From Forficula auricularia (lineage: Eukaryota; Arthropoda; Insecta; Dermaptera; Forficulidae), in assembly GCA_024734495.1 (NCBI GenBank), contig JALMQS010000055.1, positions 9,831,652 through 9,895,651 on the forward strand: a stretch of 64,000 nucleotides of DNA. The letters run 5' to 3'. The notes below the pieces were generated by a model. That model searched no databases. It was not told where the DNA came from and saw only the letters and a program-made list of their open reading frames with translations. Numbering within the stretch: position 1 is the stretch's first letter; the number at the start of each line of letters is the position of its first letter. Positions 10,403 through 21,790 of this stretch are shown one piece after another. Both the position numbers and the translations under genes were made by a program.

Positions 10403-11691
10403 GAAAGTTGTTCCGCCAAATGGGTTTTCTTAGGATTTTTTTGAAATTTAGACAGATTATTATTTAAATACTTATGCATCGATTGGTGGCAAAACGAAAT
10501 TTATGAACAATATAGTTCCGGAGATATTAAATTTCAAAAATAGAGTTTTTCAGGCTCTTTAACATTGCACTATACGGGATATTGGAAAGTTTACATACAT
10601 ATTTAATTATAATTAAGAAACCCTTCTTACCATTTTTATAAAAAACTAAACCAACATTAAACAATAACCAATACATATTTTAAGACAATTTTGATTCTTA
10701 GTTACAACACAGTTTCTCAAAGAGAAACAAAGAGGTTGTCCTCTGCTTGATGCAAATAAACATACACACATATACGAAATCGTATATCGAAATCATATAT
10801 CTATATATATATATTATTTATTTGTTTGAGACTATAGTTTTAAATGCTTGGCCCTCATCATCAGTCTTTTTAATTATAAATATTATTTTTTATTGGATCA
10901 GTATTGTGTGGATATTGAAATTTTTTTCCTTCTTTCCCAGCTGAATAGTCAGGTAGAATTAAATTTAAATTCTACCTGACTATTCAGTTGGGAAAGAAGG
11001 AAAAAAAATTTCAATATCCACACAATACTGATCCAATGAAAAATAATATTTATAATTAAAAAGACTGTGATGAGAGCCAAGCCTTCGAAACTATAGTCTC
11101 AAACAAATAAATAATATATATATATATATAGAGATATATAATTTCGATATATATGTGTGTATGTTTATTTGCATCAAGCAGAGGACAACCACTTTGTTTC
11201 TCTTTGTGAATCAACAACTCTGCTACTCTCGGCAAAACAAAAACTTTTCAATTAACACAGTTTCTGAGATAATAATGAATAAATAATGAAAAATGTATAA
11301 TAAAAAATTTACACTAAAAACAATTTGGCAACAGCGCATTTATTTAACCAGCGAAAGATGTATAAAGCGCGCATGCGCTAGATTTTTTCAAAATTATAAT
11401 TTTCATAAGGTGTAATGTAGGCGTTGATTACATTTGTTAAAAAATAACAAAACGATTTTTATAGAAATTTTTTAACTTTTAAAATGTATTTTATCTGTCA
11501 TTTTAATATAAAAATATTCAATCCCTTATAATGGTGCCAGATTTGTCAAACGAGAACGGTATTGGGCTATTAGTGGTACATAAACAGCAAAAAGAGCAAA
11601 AAGTTTTGGGATTATGAATTATGAATCCTTATTGTCTGTTCTATATACTCTAGGATTAACTTTTTGCTCGTATTGTCGCGAAACAACTACC
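10403..11691. mobile_element. TTAA-target TIR element, copy c
   Basis: Left end GAAAGTTGTTCCGCC after ATTAA, right end TCGCGAAACAACTAC followed by CTTAA. The interior matches copies a and b, interrupted by a foldback at about 10715-11262. The right TTAA (11692-11695) is shared with the next element, so copies c and e abut. Confidence 0.72.
10715..11262. repeat. Long palindrome with Penelope-type ribozyme-like ends
   Basis: The arms run from about 10725 to 10960 and from 10966 to 11200, meeting at AATTTAAATT. They share, inverted, TTCTACCTGACTATTCAG, TCAATATCCACACAATACTG and GCATCAAGCAGAGGACAAC. The left arm (minus strand) keeps CTGATGA but has AAAAC in place of GAAAC. The right arm (plus strand, about 11066-11100) keeps GAAACTATAGTC but has CTGTGATGA. 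ACACAGTTTCT borders both sides, a probable target duplication within TTAA element c. Confidence 0.7.
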
Positions 11692-11695
11692 TTAA

Positions 11696-12516
11696 GGAGG
11701 TTCTTTCGCGACAATCCACACAAAAAGTTTTAGCCTCGTAACCACTCTATAAATATGAACGGAGCTAAAATTTTAGGTTATGTTTTTTTAACGTGAATGT
11801 CCACTCACACTACGAAATCTCTATATGGATACACACATACTAGCCGGGTCGTTTCCAAGCCATTGTGCTTATATCCCCTCCACTAAAAATAATCGCCCAA
11901 ATATGTTTTTTTTTTTTTTTTATCAAAACTAAGTGGAAAATAATTTCAATTTTTTTTTTAAGTTACTCCGAATATATTATTCTAACAAATATTAGTTTTT
12001 CATCAAGATGGTGAAAGTCCTTTAATGAAAAAAAATGAAATAATGATCATATCCCCACCCTTTCCCTATATTCTTCGAGTGCCATACCCGAAACGGGTGT
12101 CGGCGCCTCTCCACATATACCTGTGCTGAGTGTGTTTAGTTGTTTTACACAGATATACGGGACCTACTTTTTAACGTCGGTTCCGAACGGCTAATTTGGA
12201 GAGGTCACTTGGCAATTATACTCTTGGTAGGTTGCCATTACTTTCCAAGAGGAGTCGACTGCAAATATCTATCTGCCGAGACTCGGTCTCGAACCAGCGA
12301 TCTCCGAGCCAGCGACCCAACACTCTACCCACTGACCCACAGTCGCCTCTTTCCCTATCTACCCTATGTAAAAAATGTCATTTTTAATTGCAATTATTTC
12401 ATGTTTGGTATGGTAAATCGTCTTCAAATTTTAACAGTATATATATTATGCTTTTAATGACTTATATTCCAAGTTTCAAAGATTTCTTGAATTTTTGCAT
12501 TTTTGAAAGAACTACC
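11696..12516. mobile_element. TTAA-target TIR element, copy e
   Basis: TIRs GGAGGTTCTTTCGCGA and TGAAAGAACTACC, flanked by TTAA at 11692-11695 and 12517-12520. A relative with the same ends lies at 48066-49718. It carries a minus-strand tRNA-derived SINE at 12080-12350. Confidence 0.72.
12080..12350 (-). mobile_element. tRNA-derived SINE, copy 1
   Basis: On the minus strand a tRNA-like head carries the polymerase III B box GGTTCGAGACC and an A-box-like block near 12330. The body follows with ACTTTCCAAGAGG and a block ending CGTTTCGGGTATGGCA. The copy at 28321-28584 is the same family on the plus strand. Short reading frames across it are by chance. Confidence 0.72.
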
Positions 12517-12624
12517 TTAAGTATATCTAAACTGCCTTCTTATTGTATTTTCTTTGTTTCAAGAAAAATTCTTTGTTTATTCATTCAATAAATAATTAAA
12601 TAGGAAATAATATTCCTTTCTTAC

Positions 12625-12742
12625 TTCCTATTGAGATATGTATCTGTTGTGGTTGATAAGAGAAGATTGCAGCATCAGCCGTACAATTCAACAGATATAA
12701 AAGAATAACAACAACAAAACCACTCTGATAAGACATTTTGGT
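12625..12742 (-). CDS. ACP7: Purple acid phosphatase copy A, exon 1 with signal peptide
   Basis: The coding part is 12625-12736. It starts MSYQSGFVVVILLYLLNC, a short N-region plus a hydrophobic core typical of a signal peptide, followed by TADAAIFSYQPQQ and IHISIG. The ATG is only six bases downstream of an acceptor (TTTATTTCAG then ACCAAA), so at least one non-coding exon lies upstream, towards the divergent intergenic region. The donor is a good GTAAGA in phase 1, which with exon 2 gives ...HISIG-N-DLSEM. Length and the PQQIHxSxG string agree with exon 1 of copy B at 26573-26700. The protein is predicted to be secreted or delivered to lysosomes. Confidence 0.88.
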
Positions 12743-13375
12743 CTGAAATAAAAAAGAAATATATTAGAATTTTCCTTAAATTAATTTACAAATAAATAAA
12801 TCATTAATATTATGTACTTACTAAGAATAGATATCGAAATTTCAATTTAAAAACAAAACATTGAAATTTTTTTAATGAAAACAAGCACAATTGTTCTGTC
12901 TAATATTCGTGGTTCAGTTCCCAAGTGAGTTGATCGAGCATTTGATTAGATATTTATATAATATTTATCATTCCATCACATGAGTGTTTGACGTATTTAT
13001 TTTTTATTATCCTATTTCCTATTTGTTTTCCTTCTCTTGTCATTGTTAGTAGTGATTTCATTCACTAGATAGAGCAGCTGTCGCGTTTTCTTTCACGATC
13101 GATATCCGCTACAGGGTGGCGCTTAAGTCGCTTAATCATTTAAAATATGAATAACTTTTTAGGATTCCGTAATAGTCCAGGCAAATTACGATTTTAACAA
13201 GAAATAATTCCCGGTAAAGATTTTATTGGTATTGGTACTTTAAGATTACTATTCTAAGTTTTTCTCCAAATCTGTGTTGAGGAAATTTTTCAAAGAGCAT
13301 CAAAATGAGAAAATTTCGGAATTTTTTCGGTTTTTCTTGAATAACTCTAAAACGGCTTTTCAAATCAAAAATATA
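12743..13375. other. Region upstream of copy A; nothing identified
   Basis: This stretch should hold the 5' UTR intron and perhaps the promoter of copy A, but no TATA box or first exon could be assigned. There is a GC-richer patch at about 13070-13120 with no ORF. Confidence 0.35.
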
Positions 13376-14613
13376 TCTATATATATAAAATTAAGGTTTT
13401 GTCTGTACATTGCTCCAAATCACACCAAATTTGGGTTGCACACGATTCAAGAAGAGTTAAGAACGAAAAAACCATCAACAAAATTCCTATCTGTCTGTAT
13501 GTTTCCGTGGTTTCCGCGAAAATTTGCTCACGACTCACGTAAACCTGCTGAAGGGATTATTATAAAATTTCATATTTGCATCAGATATCTTCTAACTTAT
13601 GTTTATAGCTATATAACGTTTTGGTATTTTGACCCCAAAAGGGGGTTTGGGGGGCGCACGAATGAAAATAATTAAATAACTCCTAAACTGTTAACCCTAC
13701 GGCAAATTTTATTATAAGCAAAGTTTTAGGGGTTGTGATTTCTGACAACTTTTGTTTAAAAAAATCCCCCCAAAAACCACCCAAAAAGGGGGGAGGGAGA
13801 AAAAATATAAATTCTTGCCCTTCTTGGAAACTCAACCAAATTTTGTATAGATAATCTGTGTGTCTCTAGAGAGCTAGAAATGCAAAAACTAACCACCCAA
13901 AATGGGGGGGAGGGTCAAAAAATGAAAATTTTTGCTTTTTGACCAAACTCAACCAAAGTTTGTATACATAATCTGTGGGTCACTAGAAGACTAGAAATAC
14001 AAATACTAATCACCCGAAATGGGGGGAGGGTCAAAAAATGAAAATTCTTGCTCTTGAACCAAATTCAACCAAATTTTGAATAAATAATCTGTGGGCCACT
14101 AGAAGGCTAGAAATGCAAAAACTGGGCGCGGAGGTGGAGTGATGGTGTGGGGGTGGGGTGCGGAGGCTGGGGCGAGGGAGTGAGGCGGAATAGGGTGGGG
14201 AGAAGGGGGTGGTCCGGGGCGTAGCGGGGGGTGGGGGTCCAGGGGGTTAGACGGGGGTGTTGTGCACGGGGATGGAGGGCATGTGGTGGGGTCTGGGGTG
14301 TAGTGCAGGGTGGTGGTGCAGGGTGGAGTGTGTGTGTGTTTGTGGGGGAGGATTAGGTGAGGGTCCAGAGGAGTACTTGGGTGATGCTGGGTGGGGTTCG
14401 GGGGTAGCGGTGTGGTGGCGGAGGTATAGGGCACGGGGTGGGGTCCGGTGTGGGTTGGTGCGGGGGTGGTGGTGCAGGGTGGAGTGGGGGTCCAGAGGCG
14501 TAGTAGTGTGTTTCGGGGTGTGTGGTGGCTGGGAGTGGGGTTCGAGGGTTGGGGGTCCAGGGTGCGTGCCCCTGGGCAGCAAGAGGGCCGCCGAAGGCGG
14601 GCCTTGCAGCTAG
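13376..14613 (+). mobile_element. Complete non-autonomous Helitron
   Basis: Starts TCTATATATATAAAATTAAG after an A and ends with a GC hairpin (GGCCGCC, GAA, GGCGGGCC), six bases, then CTAG followed by T. TC start, subterminal hairpin, CTAG end and insertion between A and T are the Helitron hallmarks. It is 1,238 bp and encodes no Rep/helicase. The body has three 116-bp modules (13806-14122) and then a GC-rich, G-biased tail. Incomplete relatives lie at 276-1083, 16724-17470 and 38034-38388. Confidence 0.82.
13806..14122 (+). repeat. Three tandem modules of about 116 bp inside the Helitron
   Basis: Each unit runs AATTCTTGCCCTT, ACCAAATTTTGTATA, ATAATCTGTG, CACTAGAAGACTAG, AAATGCAAAAACT and a G-run followed by GGGTCAAAAAATG. 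The G-run length varies. The same module occurs in the TIR elements at 29221-29530, 49900-50110 and 51450-51640. Confidence 0.75.
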
Positions 14614-14739
14614 TTTATTAGATAAATTAAAGCACTTTAAATTACCCGTAAAATGATGAACATTTAATCTATTTAGGTTCAGTAGAACAGGTACTAGAGC
14701 CTGTCAAAATACAGCCCCTGGGATCACTTTTGAATATCC

Positions 14740-15400
14740 CTAAAACTCGTACTTTTTTGATTTTTCCCCATTTTGACCATGAAGTAGGACGTTTTCGACA
14801 AAGACGACTCTATACATTCTTAAGGAAGACGTTGTTGTCATATATAACTGCGGCATATTCGGCTACGATTTTTTTAATTGGCACTTCCTTCTGGTGTTCT
14901 TTGTTTCCTGAATATTCCGAAATGTCAAGATCAGATGATACAGAGGGCATGTGGATGTCGCTATCCGAGCTTGTCGTGTCACAGTTGGGTCTCCTTTTTT
15001 TTACTATTGCCTTTGGTTTTTTTTTGTTTGAAAGTCAGTGTCCGTTTAGGCTTGGGTGCTAGACCCTCTCTTCCTTTTCAGGAGTGTCTGTGGCTATCCT
15101 GCATTTTCCCCGCCTGCATCTCACGCCCTCTTTTCGAAGTTTAGCCTTCGGATAAGGCAACACATCTTCTGGCGTAACGATACGAGGAGCCTCATCCAAT
15201 TGCTGTGGTGAAAATGGAGTCAAAGAAGTTTTCGGGGAGAATTGAACCACTTCTGATGTGTAGACTGAAGACATCAAGTTCGGAGTCTGGACAACAGCTG
15301 GTTGTGGAAGATCCGCCGTCTCCGGAGTCTGGACAACATCTGGCTCAGGGCAGTCAGCAGTGCTTACTGAAGCCTGTAGGTGCCTTTCTGGCCCACAATT
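14740..15400 (-). pseudogene. Pogo/Tigger-like transposase C-terminal fragment
   Basis: The minus strand encodes PSLMSS-like linker text with repeated VVQTPE/VVQTPN, then PRIVTPEDVLPYPKAK and CRIATDTPEKEERV. The order TPED, P-PKA, SRI-TDTPEK is the conserved C-terminal linker of pogo/Tigger (jerky-type) transposases, here followed after a stop by more basic sequence and DIHMPSVSSDLDISEY. It is noticeably GC-richer than its surroundings. The DDE core is missing upstream, where a short repeat (from 15401) begins. An older or domesticated origin cannot be excluded, but stops in the downstream part argue for decay. Confidence 0.6.
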
Positions 15401-15600
15401 TTCTGCACCAAAAATCCAATGTAGGATTGTTATTCCTCCAAGTATTAAATGAGAATCGATCATTATTTTTGAATTAAAGTCAACATGAACTGCAAATTGC
15501 AAGTGATATCTGATTAATAATAAAGGTATAAACATATTAATATTTCAAATGAATTTGGATAAAGTTTAGCAACGATCCGTTGCAGTTTATTTATTTTTGA
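15401..15600. repeat. End piece of dispersed repeat R
   Basis: Shares GTCAACATGAACTGCAAAT, GATATCTGATTAATAATAAA and CCGTTGCAGTTTATTT with 23320-23460, 45540-45700 and 58650-58790. In each copy the right end falls at the same point. It is probably the 3' part of a retroelement; no protein was seen. Confidence 0.6.
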
Positions 15601-16580
15601 CCCCATATAAACCCCCCCCCCCCCAAAAAAAAAAATCATTTGTTTTAAATTTTTTGATATAAAATAGTAGTTCTATAATAACATTTTTGATTTTGGAGAA
15701 AATGAATAAATATAGCTTGTATATTTAAAGTTTGTGTCTTTTTTACTACTGCTAAGTTAGGGAGTTTCCTAGCCGGCCAGCTGATTAGCCACCACTAGGT
15801 TTCACTTTTGGTAATCGGATTAGAGATCAACTAACTTTTTAGTAGAATTCACAAATTTTTGAAGTAACAAAATAATTTAATGTGAAATACAGAAAAGTGA
15901 TGCCTCGTGATAATGGAATTTCAATTTTTCTAATTACTCTCATGGCTACAATTCTCTGACAGACAGATATACAAACTTGGCAGCGACATATTAATTGGGT
16001 TCCGTTTTATTTTTGACGGAGCCCCAAAAACCCTTGCTAGACAGTAATTGCATATTCCATTTTCGTAGCAGATAATGGAATTACTTCACTCTTCTAATTT
16101 AATTTTAACGTCAATTTATTATAGAATATTTATTTTAATTTATTTCTTAATAAAGAATTAATTAAAATTTTAAACGCAATTTTCTCTCTTGTTGTAATAA
16201 TAACACATGGTCTTGATTTTCAAAAAAAAAAAATTTAAATAATTCGAAAATTCTTATTAGCGTCAAATCCAAGGCGTTTATCAGAAAGAAAGGTCACGCT
16301 TAAGAAAGGGAAAAGTTATTATATTATAATATATTAGTGAGCGAACCAACGCGACTTTCACTTACAACCTTTCTTTCTTCTATTGGCCCTTTCATTTGGC
16401 CGGCTTATTTGGACCGAGCCTTCCGCATTCCACATCATATATCTTCCAAAATACTTGAGAAATAAAATTTGTTTTTATTTATCGTTAATATAATTTTGGA
16501 GAGATTGAGAAAATTTGTGGATTTTCCTATAATTCTAAGTTAATTTGAAAAAACGACGGGAATGTAGTTTTTCATTTTTA
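15601..16580. other. Unannotated AT-rich stretch
   Basis: Contains a poly-C/poly-A run at 15608-15636 and otherwise unique AT-rich sequence with no credible exon or repeat recognised. Confidence 0.35.
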
Positions 16581-17625
16581 GGGGCCGTTCATAATTTACG
16601 TCACACAGTAAGGGGGGTGGGGGGCATCTCAGATTTGTACAAAATGTGACAGGAGGGCCCAGGGATCTTAAAAATTGTGATTTCACAAAAGTCATACTAA
16701 AGAATTTCAAAAATTATAAGGTACTAGCTGCCACGCCCGCCTTCGGCAGCCCTCTTACTAACCAGGGCGCTACGCCCCTGGATCCCCCCAGCGCACCCCA
16801 ACCCTATTCCACCTCCGCACCCACCCTGCACCCCACTACGAACCCTTCCCACTTATTCTACACCCCACCCCGGGCCCCCTGCATTGCAGCCCCGCACCCA
16901 GTTTTTGCATTTCTAGCTGCCTAGAGGCCCACAGATTATGTATACAAAATTTGTTTGAGTTTGGTTCAAGGGCAAGAATTTTTATTTTTTGACCGCCCCC
17001 CCCCCATTTTAGCTGGTTAGTTTTTGCATTTCTCGTCTTCTAGTGGCTATGTATACAAAATTTCGTTGAGTTTGGTCCAAGGACAAGAAAGATACGAAGC
17101 CTTTTGTGTTTTAGACTACAAAATCAAAAATCCCCCATTTTTTAGTTCAGTAGTATACAAAATTTGGTTTAGTTTGCTCCAAGTGTTAGAATTTTCATTT
17201 TTTGATCCTCCCCCTCATTTTAGGTGGTTAGTTTTTGCATTTCTAGCCTTCTAGTGGCTATGTATACAAAATTTCGTTGAGTTTGGTCCAAGGACAAGAA
17301 AGATACGAAGCCTTTTGTGTTTTAGACTACAAAATCAAAAATCCCCCATTTTTTAGTCCAGGGGTCAAATTTCAAAAAAATAAAAAAATCTGCCGAGATT
17401 TAGCATCAATAAAACTATGTACCAAATTTGAATGGTAAAACTTAAAAACTCGAAGAGATAGACTCTAAATATTTCAAAAATTTACCATTAAGATTAAGAT
17501 AAAAGTGATAGTGTGACGTCATAATACAAGGGGAGGCTCAATAAAAATGTGACACCCGAAAGGGAGAGAGGGGGGGGTGGTCTAAAAATCTTGAAATTTG
17601 TGTGTTGTAATTTATGGACGGTCCC
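16581..17625. mobile_element. TIR MITE split by a Helitron
   Basis: GGGGCCGTTCATAATTTACG at the left and TGTAATTTATGGACGGTCCC at the right are inverted matches, each preceded or followed by TTA. This resembles the widely distributed insect MITE family with ends GGGNCCGTCCATAAATTACG. A minus-strand Helitron (16724-17470) sits inside. Confidence 0.7.
16724..17470 (-). mobile_element. Helitron, 5'-truncated, nested in a MITE
   Basis: On the minus strand it ends in a hairpin (GCTGCCGAAGGCGGG), then GCAG, CTAG and T at 16724, the same terminus as the element at 13376. Going right it has GC-rich tail text and two of the roughly 115-bp modules, then the block shared with 276-1083. The TC start is not seen. 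Confidence 0.72.
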
Positions 17626-18162
17626 TTATCACTATATAGGGACATCCGTCCTTCTGAGCTAACGCCGATTTCACAACGAATTTTATCGACTTTTGATAGA
17701 TAATCGATAAATAATTACACATTTTAATTTGATAAAATCATCACACTACACGACGTTCGATCCCTATTTCTGGAATCGTTTTAAAGTGCAGATTGAAGTC
17801 TTAATATAGACGGAGGCGGTAATTTTGGGTTTTTCGAATTTTTTGGAAGCTGATCCAAGAGAGTGTGACCGCGGTGTAAAATCTAAAAACTCAAAATGTA
17901 ATAATTGCATCTTCGAGCTTTCAAATAATTAGGTGAGAAAATTGATTAAGAATTTCAGAATTAGCCGCCTCACTTTATTTTAAGACTTCAATGTGCACTT
18001 GAAAACGAGGAGATCGTGCATTCTTGATGAGTTTATCTCATTAAAATGTGCAATCTAAGTAGTTTTGAAACATCTTTTCTCATATACAACTTAACCATCA
18101 AATCTTTAATTTATAATTATTATTATTTTTTTATTTTTGAAATAACTTTATTCGACTATATT
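17626..18162. other. Unannotated stretch between elements
   Basis: AT-rich; no coding potential, TIR or repeat relationship was recognised. Confidence 0.3.
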
Positions 18163-18201
18163 TGGCTGATTCTCAAAAAAAATCGAAATATGACTTTGAT
18201 A

Positions 18202-20393
18202 ACACTGCTCGACAAAAATTAAACAAAAATTTCTCCACGTAAATCTAACAATGGATTCTAGTAGAGTTTTATACGGTGATTATCATACAATTTCCCGATT
18301 TTTTATAACACGTCAGAGTGATGAGATATTATCGATCAAAATGACGAAAAAGGCCATTTTGACCTATTTTCGAGTCCCATTAGATATTAAACAGCAATAT
18401 TTGAAATCAAAATATTTTGTTGCCTAATAGAAAACAGCTTCCTCTTTGATTTTCAAATTACCACTTGTTTTTAGCTCAATTAGAACTCGAGTTATAACTA
18501 AAAGACTAAAAACTTATGTTTTTATCTATGTTTATTATCCTTTAAAATCACGTAGTTTTAGTTTTTTAGATATAATTCGAGTTTTAATTGAGGTAAAAAC
18601 AAATGGTAATTTGAAAATCAAAGAGGAAGCTATGTTTTCATTACGTCAACAAAATATTTTGATTTCAAATATTGCTGGGTCAATCCATTTCAAATCGCCC
18701 AATATAAATAAAATTTGTTGCTCATGATTTTATATTTTCCTGATTTTTTTATCATGAGTTCCCTATAGATAGACAGTCACAAAACCGTACTTGAAAAAAA
18801 TTTATATGCCATAGTTTTTTTTGGCAGCCATTTTAAAATGGTGGTTGGGCATATTTTAATGAAAAACGTGGTTTGCGGAAAGTTTAATTGCCAAGCTATT
18901 TTTAAAGATAGCAGAATAATTCAAAAACCAGTGTATTCACCATGAAATGAACTTCAGGTATACATTATTTTAATTTTTCTATCATGAAAGAGAATCAGTC
19001 AAACTATTCCTGAAAAAACTCGGAAAAAATGTATAAATCGTTACTTTTTAAATCCATAAATTTTTATGAAGAAAAAGAGACTCACTAATAATAAGTTATT
19101 TCTGTGTTGTATACTTATATAACTACCTGCAGTATAAGTTGTAGTTCTGGGAATGCACTCGTTTTTTTCTAGAGCTTTTCAAAAATGACCAAAACCCTTT
19201 AAATGTCAATTTTCACAGGTCAATATCTGAAAAGGGACTGAATGAAAAAAATTGAAAATTTTACAAAATGTTCTTTATACAAATAGAAATATCTCACAAA
19301 AAAATTATGACTGATATTCAACTACATTTAGAGTAATAGAGCAGTGAATTTCAGTAAAAACGCTACCCTGCTACACGTTCATGCAGTGTCAAGCTTGCAA
19401 ATAAGGGCTTGAAATTATTACAATTGACATTAGTCGAATGATGATTAAATCATACATACTATAAATGAACAAATATTTCTTAATTTAAATAAAAATGGCC
19501 AGTGATAACAATAGGAGTTCTGATTCTTTAACTTGATTTACCGATACATTTGTTGTACTACACTTGCGTACAGAATACACACAATCAGAGGCGTAGCAAC
19601 GGGGGGGGGGGGGGGGGGGTGTCAGAATTAATGAAAATGATGAGAGAAGGCGTTACACTAAAAAAGTGCATCCCATTACAATTTTTTTCATTCAGTCCCT
19701 TTTCAGATATTGACCTGTGAAAATTGACATTTAAAGGGTTTTGGTCATTTTTGAAAAGCTCTAGAAAAAAAACGAGTGCATTCCCAGAACTACAACTTAT
19801 ACTGCAAGTAGTTATATAAGTATACAACACAGAAATAACTTATTATTAGTGAGTCTCTTTTTCTTCATAAAAATTTATGGATTTAAAAAGTAACGATTTA
19901 TACATTTTTTCCGAGCTATTTCAGGAATAGTTTGACTGATTCTCTTTCATGATAGAAAAATTAAAATAATGTATCCCTGAAGTTCATTTCATGGTGAATA
20001 CACTGGTTTTTGAATTATTCTGCTATCTTTTCATTAAAATATGTCCAACCACCATTTTAAAATGGCTGCCAAAAAAAAACTATGGCATATAAATTTTTTT
20101 CAAGTACGGTTTTGTGACTGTCCACCTATAGGGAACTCATGATAAAAAAATCAGGAAAATATAAAATCATGAGCAACATCACCTGGGTGATTTGAAATGG
20201 ATTGACCCTGCTGTTTAATATTTAATGGGACTTGAAAATAGGTCAAAATGGCCTTTTTCATAATTTTGTCCGATAATATCTCAAAACTCTGACGTGTTGT
20301 AAAAAATTGGGAAATTGCACGAGAATCAGCATATAAAACTCTACCGGAATCCATTGTTGGGTTTACGGGGAGAAATTTTTTGTCGAACAGTGT
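18202..20393. mobile_element. 2.2-kb foldback with arms of about 1 kb
   Basis: It begins ACACTGCTCGACAAAAATT and ends TTTTTTGTCGAACAGTGT. The left arm (to about 19260) is repeated inverted from about 19668 to 20393 with scattered differences; examples are TTTTTATGAAGAAAAAGAGA and TCTAGAGCTTTTC blocks in both. The left arm carries an extra insertion (18405-18672). Copy 2 of element E at 30743 lacks this foldback, giving the empty site. The spacer holds a poly-G run (19601-19619) and a minus-strand LINE tail fragment near 19625-19670. Confidence 0.7.
18405..18672. repeat. Small palindromic insertion in the left foldback arm
   Basis: Inverted ends AATATTTGAAATCAAAATAT at the left and the complement near 18655; inside, GCTTCCTCTTTGATTTTCAA at the left and its complement at the right. 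The right arm of the large hairpin (about 20210) shows the site without it. Part of the same piece also occurs at 23461-23540. Confidence 0.65.
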
Positions 20394-21126
20394 AATTTGA
20401 TGGAATTTTTTTAAATTATTATGGAATTTCTTTTGTTAATTTCGCATAGTACATGGGCTAATTGTTTAAGAATAGTTCCAAAAAAAATATGTGATACCTG
20501 GAAAAAAATATGATAACTGGTGAGAGACAACATAAACTTGTTCTTGTACTGGTTTACTGGACCGTCGCTTAGAACACCAACACCAATAATTTGCATGAGG
20601 GAGGTGAGGGAATGAGGAAACGAAACATTATTGGACCCAAGTAGAAAAAATAACCTTATAATTGCCCATGTGAATGTACGATACTTTATTAATAATAGAA
20701 ACACCACAAATATATGATAAATCATACATAAATAAGCGCTTAACTTTTCAAAACACCGGGTGAGGAATGACGATCCAAAATGTAAACTTGGAAAAAAAAT
20801 ATTTTTAATAGTTTTAACACTAAATCTCATAACTCATAGTCCAGTCTGGCATATTTTTAGAATATCAATATTGACAACTTCTAAAAACAATAAAGAGGCG
20901 TTCACTATATAATTTGAAATTATGTTTTAATAATACTTTTACACAAGGGTGAGGGAATGATTAGTTTTTTAAGGACGAATTTAAAAATATATTGTGGGAC
21001 TTTTTCCGTTTGTCATGTTTATACACAGCCAGTACTATTATATATGAATAAATAAGATAGTAGACATTTATAAGAAACTTTTCGAATTAGGTCTTTGAAT
21101 CTATGTGAATTTAGCGGTTGAGACAC

Positions 21127-21790
21127 TGTTACGACAACACTTTAAGTTTTTGGTTGCAACCCTTCTTGACCAGAGAAAGGTTGACGATTTGTCGATTTAT
21201 CTCGAAGAATCTTCCCCGCAGAAATGGTCTTGGTAACGTAGCCCAGCGATTCAACCTGTTTCAGTCTTGATGCTGATTTGATGATAATTGAAGTAGGAGA
21301 GATGTATTTAAAGAAAAGAGTATTATTTAATATTGGTTTTTTATTAGTTATTTATAAATTTACATTTCTCCATGCTGATGGCTGGAGAGCTTAAAACTCG
21401 TCTCTCAACTCCAATTGACAACTGACCACCCCAACTGGGTTTCAGCTTCGAACTGACAACTCTCTGACTGACTCAAAGCCTGCCTGAAGAGTCGAAATTT
21501 TAAAATTACTTCTCATAGGCCAAATTCTTAATTAGCGGGGCGTATCTTAAAATCATTGAGCCCTCCCATTTCTAGAAATTTAATCTCTAGAAATTTCCTA
21601 CGCAAAAATGGCTTTTACAATCGACATGTGTTAAGAGCTATTTGACATTTTATGTTCAGGAAGTTGTAAAATCCCTTACCCATTGTAAAACAGTCACAAT
21701 CGAGGATCAAAAGGGAAGCCGGCTGCCAAAATATTACCCTTAAGAATAATTATATTTTTATTTAAGGAAAAAATTCTCGACGGCACAACA
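21127..21790 (-). mobile_element. Solo LTR with ACAC target duplication
   Basis: A 664-bp TG...CA unit (TGTTACGACAAC to CGGCACAACA on the plus strand) flanked by ACAC at 21123-21126 and 21791-21794. The homologous position in element E copy 2 (near 33018) reads GCGACACAGTGAGG with a single ACAC: a clean empty site. Orientation is inferred from a TATTTAAATA box and by comparison with the related LTR on the plus strand at 36064-36651. A 4-bp duplication suits Gypsy-type integrases. Confidence 0.85.

Noticed and set aside
13274..13675. 133-codon frame
   Set aside because: It crosses the 5' boundary of the Helitron at 13376, so it cannot be an old coding sequence; no domain recognised.
13806..14122. 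CRISPR-like array of repeats
   Set aside because: Units of 116 bp are contiguous without unique spacers; this is a eukaryotic minisatellite inside a Helitron.
14099..14613. Long proline/histidine-rich and glycine/tryptophan-rich reading frames on both strands
   Set aside because: They lie in the G-biased, low-complexity tail of a Helitron; frames on both strands mirror each other and have no domain.
20411..20830. 139-codon hydrophobic frame on the minus strand
   Set aside because: It starts inside element E sequence shared with 30743-33221, where the frame is not preserved; hydrophobicity comes from T-rich DNA.
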